DNA from: Candolleomyces eurysporus
Taxonomy: Eukaryota > Basidiomycota > Agaricomycetes > Agaricales > Psathyrellaceae
Direction: 5' to 3'
Assembly (NCBI GenBank): GCA_027579435.1
Contig: JANBPK010001055.1
Span: forward strand, 30,113 to 94,112
DNA length: 64,000 nucleotides
The notes under the pieces were generated by a model that worked only from the letters and a program-made list of their open reading frames with translations, ran no database searches and was not told the DNA's origin. The translations under genes and the position numbers were made by a program. Shown here piece after piece: positions 11,193-22,569 of this stretch. The first letter of the stretch is position 1. Each line of letters opens with the position of its first letter.

Positions 11193-11654
11193 GGCATTTG
11201 AATATCTGTCCATAACTTGTATTACTAGCGGACCCAATCGATGTACTAGTTCATGTAAAAATAGTTTTCCGTGAATCCAGAGGGAATAGAAAGCCCACGA
11301 CAAGGATATATCGATTTGAACGTGAACGTTCTTCTCGATGAGAAACTCGGCATGTTCTAGCGCCCAGCCGTATAAGTCGTCATGCGACACGGGCCTCCCA
11401 AACATTCCGTCTGCGGAGTCGTATGTCTTCCCTCTGCGATTCGAATCTCGGAGTCGAGCTCTGCAGGTCAGGGTAACATTTACCAACGCCGACACGTTCG
11501 GACTTGAAACAGCAGCGCGAAGCTTGCCCTTTGGCGGGTTATCTCCTAGAGGATATACGTGGTGACGATATTCGGGGTTTTGGCAGTGATGGCCTGGGAG
11601 TGGTAGAAGATGTCTGCCGTAGTAGTGGACGGAGGAATTAGAAAACATTGGCAA
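10986..11654 (-). CDS. Hypothetical antisense ORF overlapping the tyrosinase 3' end
   Basis: A 222-codon uninterrupted frame on the minus strand overlaps about 200 bases of the tyrosinase C-terminal coding region in antisense. It has protein-like segments (GRPVSHDDLYGWALEHAEF, WAFYSLWIHGKLFLHELVHRL) but no family I know. It has no introns, which is unusual here. It could be a real convergent gene, a decayed gene, or a chance frame opposite coding sequence. Confidence 0.3.
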   Translation of the reverse strand: MPMFSNSSVHYYGRHLLPLPGHHCQNPEYRHHVYPLGDNPPKGKLRAAVSSPNVSALVNVTLTCRARLRDSNRRGKTYDSADGMFGRPVSHDDLYGWALEHAEFLIEKNVHVQIDISLSWAFYSLWIHGKLFLHELVHRLGPLVIQVMDRYSNALGPLPLMAMREDLPKIGMIEEANLALAPTVPAPFSGATGLQVYLWNDCRFEKNTTPHTAFIVIRRLSA

Positions 11655-11659
11655 CGTGT

Positions 11660-12130
11660 TTGTAGGGTGCTTATTCTAGAGGGGATCTTGGAAGATCGCA
11701 GCGCTTTCAGGTCCTCGTGATGGCGAGAGCTCCGACAAACAAGGACGCATCGATCATGCATCCATGACTTGGGTACCAGCGTCTACCGTATTTTAGGGAA
11801 ATTAGCGGCACATATAGTCTTTCTTAATTCTAGCTTTAATACCGCATGGACGAGCTCGCATTATGCAACCCTTTTCCTCCCACTTGAGTATCATCCGCCT
11901 AATACGGCTTTGCTGGTCCCTTGTGTTTCTCGTGACGAGCGACGCGCTGCGTTCGACGACCGACAGACTATTGATAGGTGCGATCAAGACCCATGAACCT
12001 GTTCATTGAGAGTTTCAAGGTTGAAAGACTAGGAGATCATTGATGGATTGAGCTTATGGCTGCGGGTAGATATATGGCCTTGGAGTCCGTGGCGCACACA
12101 GTCTTTAAAATTCGATTTGGAAGACCGGAA
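11660..12130. other. Intergenic, nothing recognised
   Basis: Short overlapping frames on both strands without motifs. I see nothing supportable between the tyrosinase region and the second copy of the dispersed repeat. Confidence 0.45.
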
Positions 12131-12135
12131 CTAGA

Positions 12136-12403
12136 TCGTCCTATGTTTGTATTCGATTCAAGTCAGGCACGGGGGCTCAGTTAATTATAACCTTGATGAG
12201 CGCGCTCTTCGACTATCCCGTTTGGGTTGGATGGGAAGCAGGCCAGGGAAGCCAAGCTTGACTCGGGAGATGAGATGTGCTCGGCAAATGATTGAAGATC
12301 GTCCTGGGACCATGGTGTCTATACAGACCACGGCGCTCTTAAAATAGCTCTGCAAAGAGCATTGGGCTTAAAATAGAACGTGTGCACCCCGCCCGGACGC
12401 GAC
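12136..12403. repeat. Dispersed repeat, copy 2 (about 0.3 kb)
   Basis: The partner of the repeat at 3496-3790, in the same direction and about 8.6 kb away. The last 120 bases are the best conserved, including 'aaaatagctctgcaaagagc' and 'attgggcttaaaatagaac'. The middle has diverged beyond recognition. It ends about 230 bases before the start of the macrofage-activating-glycoprotein-like gene, so it may contribute to that gene's promoter region. Confidence 0.8.
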
Positions 12404-12636
12404 GCGAAGAGGACACGTGCAGTGGTCCGTGCGCCGCAGTCGGGAACGCCAAGCGGGGCGGAGATTGAAAATGACAGGATTGAAAAGGCCGAGCATCTTG
12501 GGCTCCCGTCTTCTCCCAAATCGTCCGCTTCCAAGCCTTTTCTTCCTCCTACNTTTTTTTCTTTGGAACACCGTTAGACAGCAGCGTTTTAGCTGGCTGA
12601 ACCCACACTCTCTACCTCACCTCGTCCTCAAACCAC

Positions 12637-13913
12637 ATGTCTCGCGCCCGACTTGCTGCTGCCCTCGTGGCAGTCACCGCGTCCACTCTGGCCGCTGCCC
12701 AGGTGACGGGCACTTTCCCCCCCCGTGCCCTTGGCTTCCAAGACCTTTGCCTCACCCGCAGATCTCGTACGTTATTGCCTCTTCTTGGGGGATGCCAAGC
12801 TGACCCGCCATGCAGCCATACAAGGTTGACACTGACGTCGGCCTCATCCGTGGCGTCCAATCCGGCTACAACATCTGCAACTCGACCACCCAAAACCAAG
12901 AGTCTCTCTGCCAGACGGCCTACTTCAACTCGTTCGATGGTGCGCTGGCAGCTCCTCTCTTCTCACGCCGGTTACCAACCGCCTGTTCTATTTTTAGACT
13001 TTTGCATTTGGGGCCCCATTGAGCCCGATGGTGTCGTCGGTGACATTGAGGGCGAGATGATTGCCTGGTGCAGCAAGCCCGGCCACGGCACGCGTCTCAT
13101 CCCCGAGGGTGCCCTCACCGGTCTCCAGTGGATCCAGACCCCCGACTACGTCGCCGCCGTTGGTTTCCTCGACCAGACCCTCGTCAACATCAAGGCGGGT
13201 GACTGGGGAGGAGAGATGGACCCCCACGGTGCCGATCTCCGTGGTAACCCCATGGGTGGTGTCATGTTCTCCACCGCGTTCGGCGGTGCCCCCGTCCAGG
13301 TCATCGAGTGGCACAAGTGCGTCCCGTCCCCCTGCTGTCTACGTCATCCACTGATCCTTGTCCCTCCAGCTTCATCGGTGGCAACAAGTTCTGCATGAAG
13401 GCTTGCGACCCCTCACGTTCGGATGACGCCCACTACTGCGAGCACATCTTTGATCGTATCGGCTGCGACTATAACATCCCCAACAATGCTGTAGACGGCG
13501 TCTTTGAGCACTGCAAGGGTGACAACCAAGACTTCCCCGGTATCTACACTGAGAATGGCGAAGTCAAGACCTACACCCAGCCCGCCGAATCCCTTGGCGC
13601 CATCTCCACCATGCCCTACCAGCCCAAGGTTCCCCCCCACTCCGAGTGTGTCACCTTCTCCTCGGCCGCCGTCTTCACTGGTCTCCCCTCTGCTAGCAAG
13701 CCCCTCTCCACCGCTGCTCCTACGACCACCGGCACTGGCGGTGCTGGCGCAACCGGATCCAGGGCAGGTGCTGCTGGCCCTTCTGCTACTGGCACCTCGA
13801 CGAGGACTGGCAGCGCTGCTGGCGCCAGCGCCACTGACAGCGGTGCCGAAAAGGTTGCCATTCCTTTGATCAGTGCTATGGGTGTTCTCTTTGCTGCCGT
13901 CTTCTTGTCGTGA
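12637..13913 (+). CDS. Macrofage-activating-glycoprotein-like, GPI-anchored surface protein
   Basis: The family is known in Agaricomycetes as secreted or wall-bound glycoproteins of unknown biochemical role. Exons: 12637-12766, 12816-12939, 12998-13316, 13370-13913, with introns of 49-58 bases. It starts with a signal peptide (MSRARLAAALVAVTAS). The Cys-rich core carries the family motifs PYKVDTDVGLIRG, GYNICNSTT, DPHGADLRGNPMGG, EWHNFIGGNKFC and CEGDN-like CKGDNQDFPG, ending in SLGAISTMPY. A Ser/Thr/Gly/Ala-rich linker and a C-terminal hydrophobic tail (IPLISAMGVLFAAVFLS) fit GPI anchoring. One oddity: exon 1 is in frame only if the C8 run at 12717-12724 has one base fewer, after which the family motif VPLASKTFASPADL appears; probably a sequencing error. 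Its 3' end was copied to 17572-17756. Confidence 0.88.
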
Positions 13914-14982
13914 GCATCCGAGTTGTCATTTGTTGTTCACGTTGCCCTGTTATGACGCTAGCTATTGATACCATATTGTCTACCTACTCTCGACCGTAAT
14001 CGTTTTCTTTGCTCACTTGCACGGACTCGTTAGCATACTGAATACATGGATTCTCTTGCTATCTCCAACTAAGTTCTGGATGTCCAACGGGTTGTGGGCA
14101 AGCCGTGGTCGATCCCAAGAAGCTGTGATCGAACCGAGTTTTGCCTGTCGACGTGCGGTATGAGATGCACAAGTGACGATGGCTATTGTCGTGATATTAA
14201 AAGTAAGGAATGAAGAACGGGTGAAGCCTGCGGAAGTCTAGTTCACAGTATGTGCGAAGCACGAGCACATGAAACAAGTCGACAAAGCTACTAGGAACAT
14301 TCGACGAATGCGTGTGTTTCTGTTCGCGGCGATTCTACGAGCGCCTAAATGTGATAACCGTTTGGGAGTGATTTCAACTCTGAATCTTGAGATTAATACG
14401 TCTGCTTTCGTGCCCGACACAACGATTCCAGTGTGAAGGACACCTCTACCCCTGAATTTGAATCCACGAGTATACGGCATGGCGTGTGCTCTAAATTTGT
14501 ACCTGATGACCCGCATAGCCTTTGCTCTGGAAATTCAGGCACCCAGAGTCCATATTTTTCGTCAAGGCTTCGAGGCTGACATTACCTTACAGTAAGAGAT
14601 CACCACCATTGTGTGCACGCGGCACAATACTCCCATCCTGGTCTATCTCCGGTGCGATCGAAACACTTGGACCAAAGGAACGTTCGCCTATTTTCATATC
14701 AAGTGTTTTAGTAGGAGCCAGATCATGGGTTCCCAATGACCGTTGGTCGTATCACGATAGACCAGCTTTCTGGATCTGGCACACGGAATGCGACCTCCAT
14801 ATGAGGAACAAAGATTGCTGCCATCCATGGTGCATATATACGCTGCTCCTTGCTGGTCTAGGGCAGTTCCCTCCTCTACTCACCCCAGACTCCTTCTCAC
14901 ACGATGGCGGGTCATGTTGTAGGTTCATCGCTATATTTCTCAACTTACCTGACGGTACAGTTCGTGCTAGAACCACGACCTA
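13914..14982. other. Non-coding spacer inside duplication unit 1
   Basis: No gene is supported. The minus-strand frame at 14238-14516 and the plus-strand frame at 14522-14983 are not preserved in the homologous stretch at about 19680-20497, which argues against coding. The end of the stretch holds the promoter and leader of the DUF6535 gene. Confidence 0.5.
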
Positions 14983-17194
14983 ATGGGTCCCGATTCCTCA
15001 ATTGGCCCGGATGGCGGCAGCAAGAGGAATTCAGAGCATCGTGCTAATTATGAATCAGTTGCAAGTCAGCACGTCTCAAGACTGATCGCCAGCACTTACC
15101 AAGAATACTCACAGGGCCCAGTCAAGCCATGGACATCGAGCGACCCATACCGTTGCCTTCCCGAGGGAGGAGACATGACGCCAAAACAGGCATGGACTGT
15201 ATGCGCTGAACTTGGCGAGAAGCACGCCAAAGAAATGTGTGAAACCATCCATGATGAAGTGAACAGTTTATTGTTCTTCGTCAGTCTACCCTTCCCTCGA
15301 CTGTTGACTAGAGCGTTGTTTAAACTGTCTGTCACAGGCATCAATCTTTTCTGCCGTCGTCACCGCCTTCATAATCGAGTCTTACAAGCTTCTGCGTGTA
15401 GACTATGGGGAGACAACGGCGAAGCTACTCGTTCATCTCATTCACCAGAATAGTTCGATTCCCCCCCTCTCTGCTGGATCCGGAAGGCGGATTTCAAGCT
15501 CCTGGATATGCCGTAAACGTTAACGGGTTTTGGGTCATCAGCCTCATACTCAGCCTGGCGACCGTTTTCTTTGGTGTGATATGTCTCCAAAGGCTGCACT
15601 ACCATGGGCGGGAAACAGTGGGTACAGGCAAGGAAGCCGTGATGACTAGGTTTTCTCGAGGAACCATCTTCATTTTATGGGTGCTGCCTATTCGCGCCTT
15701 ACTCCCCTCACTCCTCATCTATTCCGTACTTCTCTTCCTGCTCGGTCTCGTGTTGTTGCTGTGGCAGACCAGCAGGGCAGTGATGGGCGTTTCGATTGTC
15801 CCCATTGTCGCAATGCTACTCGCCTCCTTCGTTTTTATGGCCAGTTCATTCCGGCCCATACCTGGCACTCGCCTGTGGCTATATCACGCGCGCCGGGTTA
15901 AATTTCGCTGGGATCAACGTCCCATGTTTCTGAGCGTTCGGATCGAATCTTCTGACCTTGACGCCGAGCTGGGTTCGCTCATGGTTGCTCGGTTGTTTCC
16001 TCGAGATGTTCGCGCAATTTATGCTTTCCTACACTCCGTAGCAGATACAGCCTTGGATCGTGGCAAAACTCTGCTGGATGGATTGCGCCGCTTTGCAGAG
16101 TGCGCCTCGGGCGTAGAGATGTTGGACTTGGGAACCCTAGACACGTATATCCGAGGGCCCCGTAGCGTAGAACTGCTCAAGGACTCATTCATGGCTGATT
16201 TTCTAGACTACTTTGCCTGGAATAGCTCGCAGCTTCAGGAAACTCTTATTGGGCACCGGTTCGAGCTATTTTTGAGGATCCTCAATTCAGCTCTCTCCTA
16301 CACCCCTTTGGACGAAATTCCTGCTCGAACTATCGCCCCATTACCCAATGGCATTGCCGAAGAGCAGGTTGAAAGCCTCACTCTCGCGTTCTTTTCAAAG
16401 GACGATCGGCACGAACACGTCAAGGACATCTCCAAAGGTGCATAATCCAACTTGAAATAACATGATTGCAAAGCTGACNTTTTTTCGGACTCCCAGAATG
16501 TCGTATTCAACTCTGCGAGACGGTGTTGATGTACATGAACAACGTTCGAGTCCAGAGGGTTTCGTTTCTCCTCACCGAGGGCACGGTAGTCCTGAAGCTC
16601 CTGGTCCCTACCTTGTCGGACGTATCCCCATGGTGCATGGATTCCACTGTTTTGCCATATGTGTCTGCGTTGAACCGACGTGTGGCCGAGTACGTCTATC
16701 AAAAATCGTCTACGGTGACTCCGGCCCCTGTGAAGGGTCCGGAACGGATTGCGGAAGCCATCTCTCAAAACTCGTCTACAGCCACTCCGGAGGTCGTGAA
16801 GGATCCCCAAGAACGTATTGCGAAAGCCATCGTCTACGTCACCCGGATTTTCGATGCCATGTCTCTCGAATACAAAGCAACCCACCCTGATACCCTCTCC
16901 AACGACTTGAATGGAATAGCAGAGTACGACAATGTCCACCGTGTCTATACGACCTCGTTCAACTCCCTCGTGGATACCATCCATCAGGCATTAGTTGAGG
17001 TCGAATTTCCCGACGAGCTTCTCGGCTTCTCTGAACGGAAGAGGTGGAAGCAACTCTCGCGACACCGCAACATATGTGAAGGGGCCTTATCTCCGCTTCC
17101 TGAGGAGCCAAGGGCATCACCGGAGACCCGCGATGAGATGAGTAGGAAGGGGACAGGGGAGATCACCATCTCTATTCCTTCCGACTCAGGATAG
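14983..17194 (+). CDS. DUF6535 membrane protein, copy 1
   Basis: DUF6535 proteins are agaricomycete-specific membrane proteins with no known biochemical role. Exons: 14983-15057, 15115-15279, 15338-16437 and 16497-17194, about 680 residues. Exon 2 has the family signature KPWTSSDPY, MTPKQAWTVCAEL, EVNSLLFF. Exon 3 opens with the first membrane segment (ASIFSAVVTAFIIESYKLL), then VNGFWVISLILSLATVFFG and two further hydrophobic helices around IYSVLLFLLGLVLLLW and PIVAMLLASFVFMASS. A long, probably cytosolic, alpha-helical C-terminal half follows. The first intron uses a weak donor, GTTGCA, but the same junction works in copy 2. The frame breaks at a C7 run (15471-15477); six Cs restore LDPEGGFQAPGY, as copy 2 has. 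One N lies in the last intron. Confidence 0.82.
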
Positions 17195-17571
17195 ATGTTT
17201 CATTCCATCCCCTATGCTTCATTCAATATTTTCACGACTTCACTTGTCTGGGTTCATGACCGTTGATCGAGATTCTCAATAGCTGGGACAATTGATAGTT
17301 TAATTATCAACCACTTAGTATTTACTGCTCTGCTGGTTTGTGTCATCGGCGAGTAAGGGCCCGTTTTGTAATCTTCTGAACTCGTTGGAATGCCGTATTC
17401 GCTCAATAGGGAACCGACGGTTTGGTTTATGAGAGGCGCCATTAGACTCCGTCTTAAGGCGGTGTTTCCATCAACTCCACAGGTCCGTAGGTTACCATCA
17501 GGTCAGCTAAGGTTGGGGCGGGTCTTTGACCAATTGGAAAGCAAACTAGACCTGAATTGAAGCGGAGCCCG
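17195..17571. other. 3' flank of DUF6535 copy 1
   Basis: Non-coding sequence that is still alignable with 22570-22750 ('ggatagatgtttcat', 'tactgctctgctgg', 'ttttgtaatcttctgaactcgtt'). It marks the right end of duplication unit 1. No gene is seen. Confidence 0.6.
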
Positions 17572-17756
17572 ATAACACATAGGTGTTCTCTTTGCTGCCG
17601 TCTTCTTGTCGTGAGCTCAGAGTGGACCATTGTTGTTCACGTCGTCCTCGTTATGAAGCTACCCATTATTGTCTGCCTACTTTGCTCGACCGTAATCGTT
17701 TTCTTCGCTCACTTGCATGGACTCGTTAGCATACTGAATATCATGGATTCTTTCTG
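17572..17756 (+). pseudogene. Copied 3' end of the glycoprotein gene
   Basis: This stretch repeats the last codons and 3' flank of the gene ending at 13913. Shared blocks are 'ggtgttctctttgctgccgt', 'cttcttgtcgtgagc', 'gaccgtaatcgttttctt' and 'actcgttagcatactgaat'. Only about 35 bases of coding sequence (FAAVFLS-stop) were carried, so it cannot be functional. It marks the left border of duplication unit 2. Confidence 0.85.
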
Positions 17757-17923
17757 CTAACTCGTCGACATGGTGGTAAGGGGAATGGTGTCACCTAAGA
17801 ACACATATTCAGACGTCGTGAACAAGTCCAAACCGTGAGCGAACGTCGTCGTAGCCGCTTGGGATATATCATTGTATCCCCTCACTCTTTTCCAAATTCC
17901 GTAGCGACTGAAAATCGTTGTCG

Positions 17924-19091
17924 CTAACGTTCAGTGCCCCGGGGAGCCACGTATCGTGTCCGCACAATACCGCTGATACCGTTGACAGGAGTGATCTTGG
18001 CAAGTTGTAACCACCAGGCGTGTCCCCTGCGCCTGCAGCATCTGCGTGAGCAAAAGTTCAAACTTGCGGGACGGTACAAGATGTTTACATTAGGGCCTTT
18101 GCCGGTGATGGATTCTTGGGTTTTTGCGGCTTTCTGTGCCGCTTCTGGGGCTGGCGGTGAATCTGTGTCCGTTATTCGGGGATCAGCGTCAGAGGAACTG
18201 ACACTCACTCTGCCGGGACGCCCTTGCACATGGCGAAACGCCGTTATTTCACTGTCTTCATCCACATATAGCGGATCACCATTAGCAGAGTCAGGGTCTG
18301 CGCATCGAAACCGAGTGTTGCAGCGGCGGCTGTCGCGTAGCCCTTGAGAAAGGGGCGAATCACCAAAAAGGTGGTGGACGTACCAAATACGCCATCCCTG
18401 GTCCTCGTAAGTCCCGAGCGGTGTCTTTCCACATTTTGGACACAGTCGCAAAGCTTCCTCGAGAGAAAGTGTCTCGATCAGCATGATCATGGTTAGTCTG
18501 TCTCTAGCTTCCATAACATCGCTCCAAGTCTCCTCCTGGACAAGCGTGCCTCCATGCGCTCGTGCAATGCAGTAAAGCCTTTGGGATACACGCGCTTCTC
18601 CGATCTTGTGCCGGAAATGCCTTACCAGGCTGTTATGAAGATCCTTCCAACATGTTAGGACAGATAAATCGGAGCGGGATTTAGATACCTCATACGATGG
18701 AACCAAACTCCAAGGTATCGTCAGGGTCTCTCCCAGAGCGTCGGTTATGACCAGCGCGTTCGCGATACTGTGACCAACCGTGGGCGGGAGGTTCCGTTGC
18801 AAGTAGTAGAGCTGGCGCAGAAGCTCCCTTGCCTCGGCGACAACGCGTTGCACTAAAGATAATATCGACCGACCGTCAAAACGGATGAGAAGCAACGTAC
18901 ATTCGGCAGGGCTGGCGTTGTAGATGTTCGTGTCACCTCCGCTAGCATGAAAGTTTCCACCATTGATAGTGAAGCCGTTGCTGTGGCAGAACATCTGAAA
19001 GGAGACGTGCTCTGGATCTCTCAGTGGACAGCAAGTAGACACCCTCTAACACTCACGGTCAAGGGGCCTACTAACGCCAGCCCGATCCATT
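17924..19091 (-). CDS. ULD-type ubiquitin-like domain protein
   Basis: Matches a large agaricomycete family with an N-terminal FTINGGNF motif and a ubiquitin-like (ULD) domain; molecular role unknown. Minus-strand exons include FTINGGNFHASGGDTNIYN, then a helical stretch (QRVVAEARELLRQLYYLQ), a ubiquitin-like segment (DALGETLTIPWSLVPSYE, LVRHFRHKIGEARVSQRLY, WSDVMEARDRLTMIMLIE), a CPKCGKTPLG zinc knuckle-like pair and WRIWYV. A C-terminal DEDSEITAFRHVQGR segment follows. The 5' end is unsettled: a likely first exon starts at ATG 19091, but I could not phase its splice to the ATG at 18994, which may be the true start. Introns are likely near 18848-18897 and 18645-18695. The exact 3' end is also uncertain. 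Confidence 0.65.
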
Positions 19092-20497
19092 TCCTGATTG
19101 TCGTCCATTAAGGGAGAAGGAGAGAGGTGCGAGTGCGGCAAAGAAATAGGGCGACCGCACTTGACTTTATATGCAACCGTGATGATCGGAGCGCCAAGGT
19201 AGGAGGCATGGCGCTTCGTCCTTTATTTATTTAAAGTAAAGAGAGAGTTACTTAAAGAATACTTGACGACAGTGGACTCTCTCCGTATAACTTTGAAATT
19301 CAGTGAGCAGAGTTCAGAGATCTGGAAACAGAATTCGCTGGTCAGCTGGTGGGACACGAGGTAAAAGCAAACTGGATGAGGAAGATCGGAAGGGTGGTCC
19401 AACAAAGGCAAGAGTTGAATATAGCACCTGCATAGCGCTAACGTCCCATACTATCCGCATTATCCGGCACAATCAAATTGGACAGTGACGATCGATGAGA
19501 TGATATGAAGCGGCATGATCAGAGTGCAATCGCGAAAAGCCTAAACACAGGTACCCTGGCGAATTACATATCAGTGTCCATGGAGGGTTCTGGTTTTGCC
19601 TAGGGTTGGCTTGTTGCGTTATCATACGGGAAGAGGGGAGCAAGGGAAGCTAATTAGGGAGTAATGCGGGAGAAACGCGCAGGAGGAGCCTGCGGAAGTC
19701 TGGTTGGCAGTATGTGCGAGGCACGAACACTTGAAAGAAGTCGATAATTGCGGGCATCAAAGCGACTAGTACGAGAACGAGGCAACGTATTCGTTCAAAC
19801 GCTGCCTTTTTGGTTTTGGTCTCCCGAGAACAACGATGAATACGTGTATCTGTTGGCAGCGATTCAATGACAATGAGCAACCGATCGAGCGCCTCACCGT
19901 TAGGTGACGAGCGACCGTTCAGGGGCAATTTGACCTATGAATCTTGAGATTAATACGTCTGTTCTCGTGCCCGATAGGGTGCAAAGGCCACCTCTACCCC
20001 CCCCCGGGATTGAATACCGGTCCATGAACTGAATGCCATGCCTTGAGGCCCCGCTTACTCGCCGATTGGCCTTTTGAGGGTAAGCGGAGGCGACTCGTCC
20101 GTCCACGTTGCATCCCCGAGTATACTATACAGTTGAAATATGACGGCGTGTGGGGCACTTTGTCCCCGATGACTCGGATAGGGCTGATATCACCCATTGT
20201 AAGAGATCACCATCGCGCAAGACTCCTCCAAATCGTCGATCAGTCAATCTCCGGTGTGACCGAAACGCTTGACGCTGCGAGCTCCGTTCATAACTGCAAG
20301 TGCTGTAGTGCGAGCCAGATCATGGGTTCCTGATGACCGTTGGTCGTGCGGTATACCTGACAAGCGCCACTATCTGCTCGATCTGGTCTACGACGGGACG
20401 AGGAATTACTACCATAAACGCTCCTCCTCGCTCGCCTAGGCTGTTTCCTCCTCCATCTACAACAGATCCCTGCAGTTCGTGCAAGAACCACGACCCA
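19092..20497. other. Intergenic; promoter side of ULD gene, then duplicated spacer
   Basis: The left part is AT-rich and holds a short frame pair without motifs. From about 19680 the sequence is the second copy of the spacer at 14226-14982. No gene is supported; open frames here are not conserved between the two copies. Confidence 0.5.
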
Positions 20498-22569
20498 ATG
20501 GGTACCGATTCCTCGAATGGCGACAGCAAGGGGAATGGGGACGGAGATAAAGTTGCAAGTCTGCACGTCTTGAGACTCATAACACTTACCAACCATCCTC
20601 ACAGGGCTCAGTCAAACCATGGACATCGAGCGACCAATACCGTTGCCTTCCCGAGGGAGGAGACATGACGCCAAAACAGGCATGGACCTTATCCGCTGAA
20701 CTTGGTTCGAGGCATGCCAAAGAAATATGTGACGCCATCCGCAATGAAGTCAACAGTTTATTGCTCTTTGTCAGTCTACCCTTATCTTAACTGTTGCCTT
20801 TAGGCTGACTATCGCAGGCATCGCTCTTTTCTACCGTCGTCACCCCCTTCATAATCGAGTCTTACAAGCTTCTGCATGTAGACTACGGCGAGACAACGGC
20901 GAAGCTACTCGTTCATCTCATTCACCAGAATAGTTCGGTTCACCCCTCTCTGCTGGATCCGGAAGGCGAATTTCAAGCTCCCACATATGCCAAGACCGTC
21001 AACGGGCTCTGGGTCACCGGCCTCGTACTCAGCCTGGCGACGGTTTTTTTTTGGTTTGCTATGTCTCCAAAAGGTCCACGACCATCAGCGAGAAACAACG
21101 GGTATAGGAAAGGAGGCCGTGATGACGAGATTTTCTCGAGAAAGCAGCTTCATTTTCTGGGTGCTGCCCATTCGCGCCTTCCTCCCCCTACATCTCATCT
21201 ATTCCGTACTTTTCTTCCTGTTCGGTCTCGTGGTTTTCCTGTGGCAGACCAGCAAGGGAGTGATGTTCGTTTCGATTGTCCCCATTTTCACAATGCTGGT
21301 CGCCTCCTTCGCTTATACAGCCAGTTCGTTCCGGCTCAAATCTGGCATTCGCCTGTGGGTATATCACATTCGCCGGAGGAAAGGTCGCATGCATCGGGGC
21401 GTTCGCGCTCAAAATTACGACTTTGACGCCGAGCTGGGTTCGCTTCGGGTTGCTCAATTGTTTCCTCGAGATGTTCGCGAAATCTATGCATCCCTACACT
21501 CCGTGGCAGATGCAGCCTCGGATCGTGGCAAGGCTCTCTTATATGGATTGCACCACTTTGCAGAGCGCGACTCGGACATGAAGATGTTGACTCGAGTTTC
21601 GCCCTGTACATGGATATCCGAGGGCCCCGCAGCGAAGGACTTTACAAGGACACATTCGTGGCGGATGTTATCGACTACTTTGCCCGAGATAGTTTGGAAC
21701 TCCAGGAGGCTCTTATTGGGCACCGGTTCGAGCTATTTCTGAGGATACTCAATGCAGCTCCCTTCTACACCCCTTTGGACGAAAGTCCCGCTCGAATTAT
21801 CACCCCATCTAATGGCATTGGCGAAGTCCAGATTGAGAGCCTCAACTCCATGTTCTTTTCAAAGGGCGATCGATGCGAGCACGTCAAGAACATTTCTACC
21901 GGTGACTAACCCAAACTTGAAATAGCACGAGTGTAAATGCTGACTTTTCCCCCCCCAGAATGTCGCATTCAGCTCTGCGAGACGGTGTTGATGTATATGA
22001 ACAACGTTCGAGTTCAGAGGGTTTCGTTTCTCCTCACCGAAAACACGGCCGCCCTGAAGCTCCTGCTCCCGACCTTGTCAAACGTATCCCCATGGCGGAT
22101 GGATTCCAGTGTTCTGCCACATGTGTGTGCGTTGAACCGACGGGTGGCGGAGTACGTCTCTCAAAACTCGTCTACGGTCGCCAAGGATCCAGAATGGATT
22201 GCAAAGGCCATCGTCTACGTCACCCGGATTCTCGACGTCATGTCTTTCGAATACAGAGTTGCCTATCCTCGTAAACTCTCCAACAACTCTGATGGAATAG
22301 AAGAGTACGACAAAGTGCACGGTGTCTATATGACCTCGTTCAACTCCCTCGTGGATACCATCAGCGAAGCAGTAGTGCAGGTGGGGTTTCCCCACGAGCT
22401 TCTCGGTTTCTCTGAATGGAAGAGGTGGCAGCAACTCTCGCAGCACCGCGAGATATGTGAAGGGGCTGTATCTCCACGTTCTGAGGAGTCGAGTGCATTA
22501 TTGGAGATTTGCGATGAGATGAGTAGGATCAGGATCGGGAGGGGGGAGATCGCCATCTCTATTCGTTGA
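20498..22569 (+). CDS. DUF6535 membrane protein, copy 2 (frame damaged)
   Basis: Paralogue of the gene at 14983-17194 with the same four-exon plan: 20498-20551, 20605-20769 (165 bases, as in copy 1), 20818-21901 and 21959-22569. Motifs include KPWTSSDQY, MTPKQAWTL, SLFSTVVTPFIIESYKLL, VNGLWVTGLVLSLATVFF, IYSVLFFLFGLVVFLW and QLCETVLMYMNNVRVQR. Two frame breaks are present. One is at a T9 run (21044-21052), where eight Ts restore the frame, so probably an artefact. The other is a missing base at about 21588 ('atgttgactcg' against 'atgttggacttg' in copy 1), not in a long homopolymer and possibly a real mutation. It may therefore be a pseudogene. Confidence 0.75.

Larger units (their letters stand above)
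13881..17571. repeat. Tandem segmental duplication, unit 1
   Basis: The unit begins inside the 3' end of the glycoprotein gene ('gtgttctctttgctgccgtc') and runs through the DUF6535 gene to about 17400-17570. It matches the unit starting at 17572 in the same order and direction, including non-coding stretches such as 'gcctgcggaagtct' at about 14226 and 'gatagatgtttcat' at about 17190. The copies have diverged clearly, so the event is not recent. Confidence 0.85.

Noticed and set aside
14238..14983. Open frames upstream of DUF6535 copy 1 (minus 92 codons, plus 153 codons)
   Set aside because: The homologous stretch at 19680-20497 does not keep either frame open.
8437..21052. Programmed frameshifting or phase variation at homopolymers
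   Set aside because: All four breaks go the same way (one base too many), and Ns elsewhere sit at homopolymers, which fits sequencing error better.
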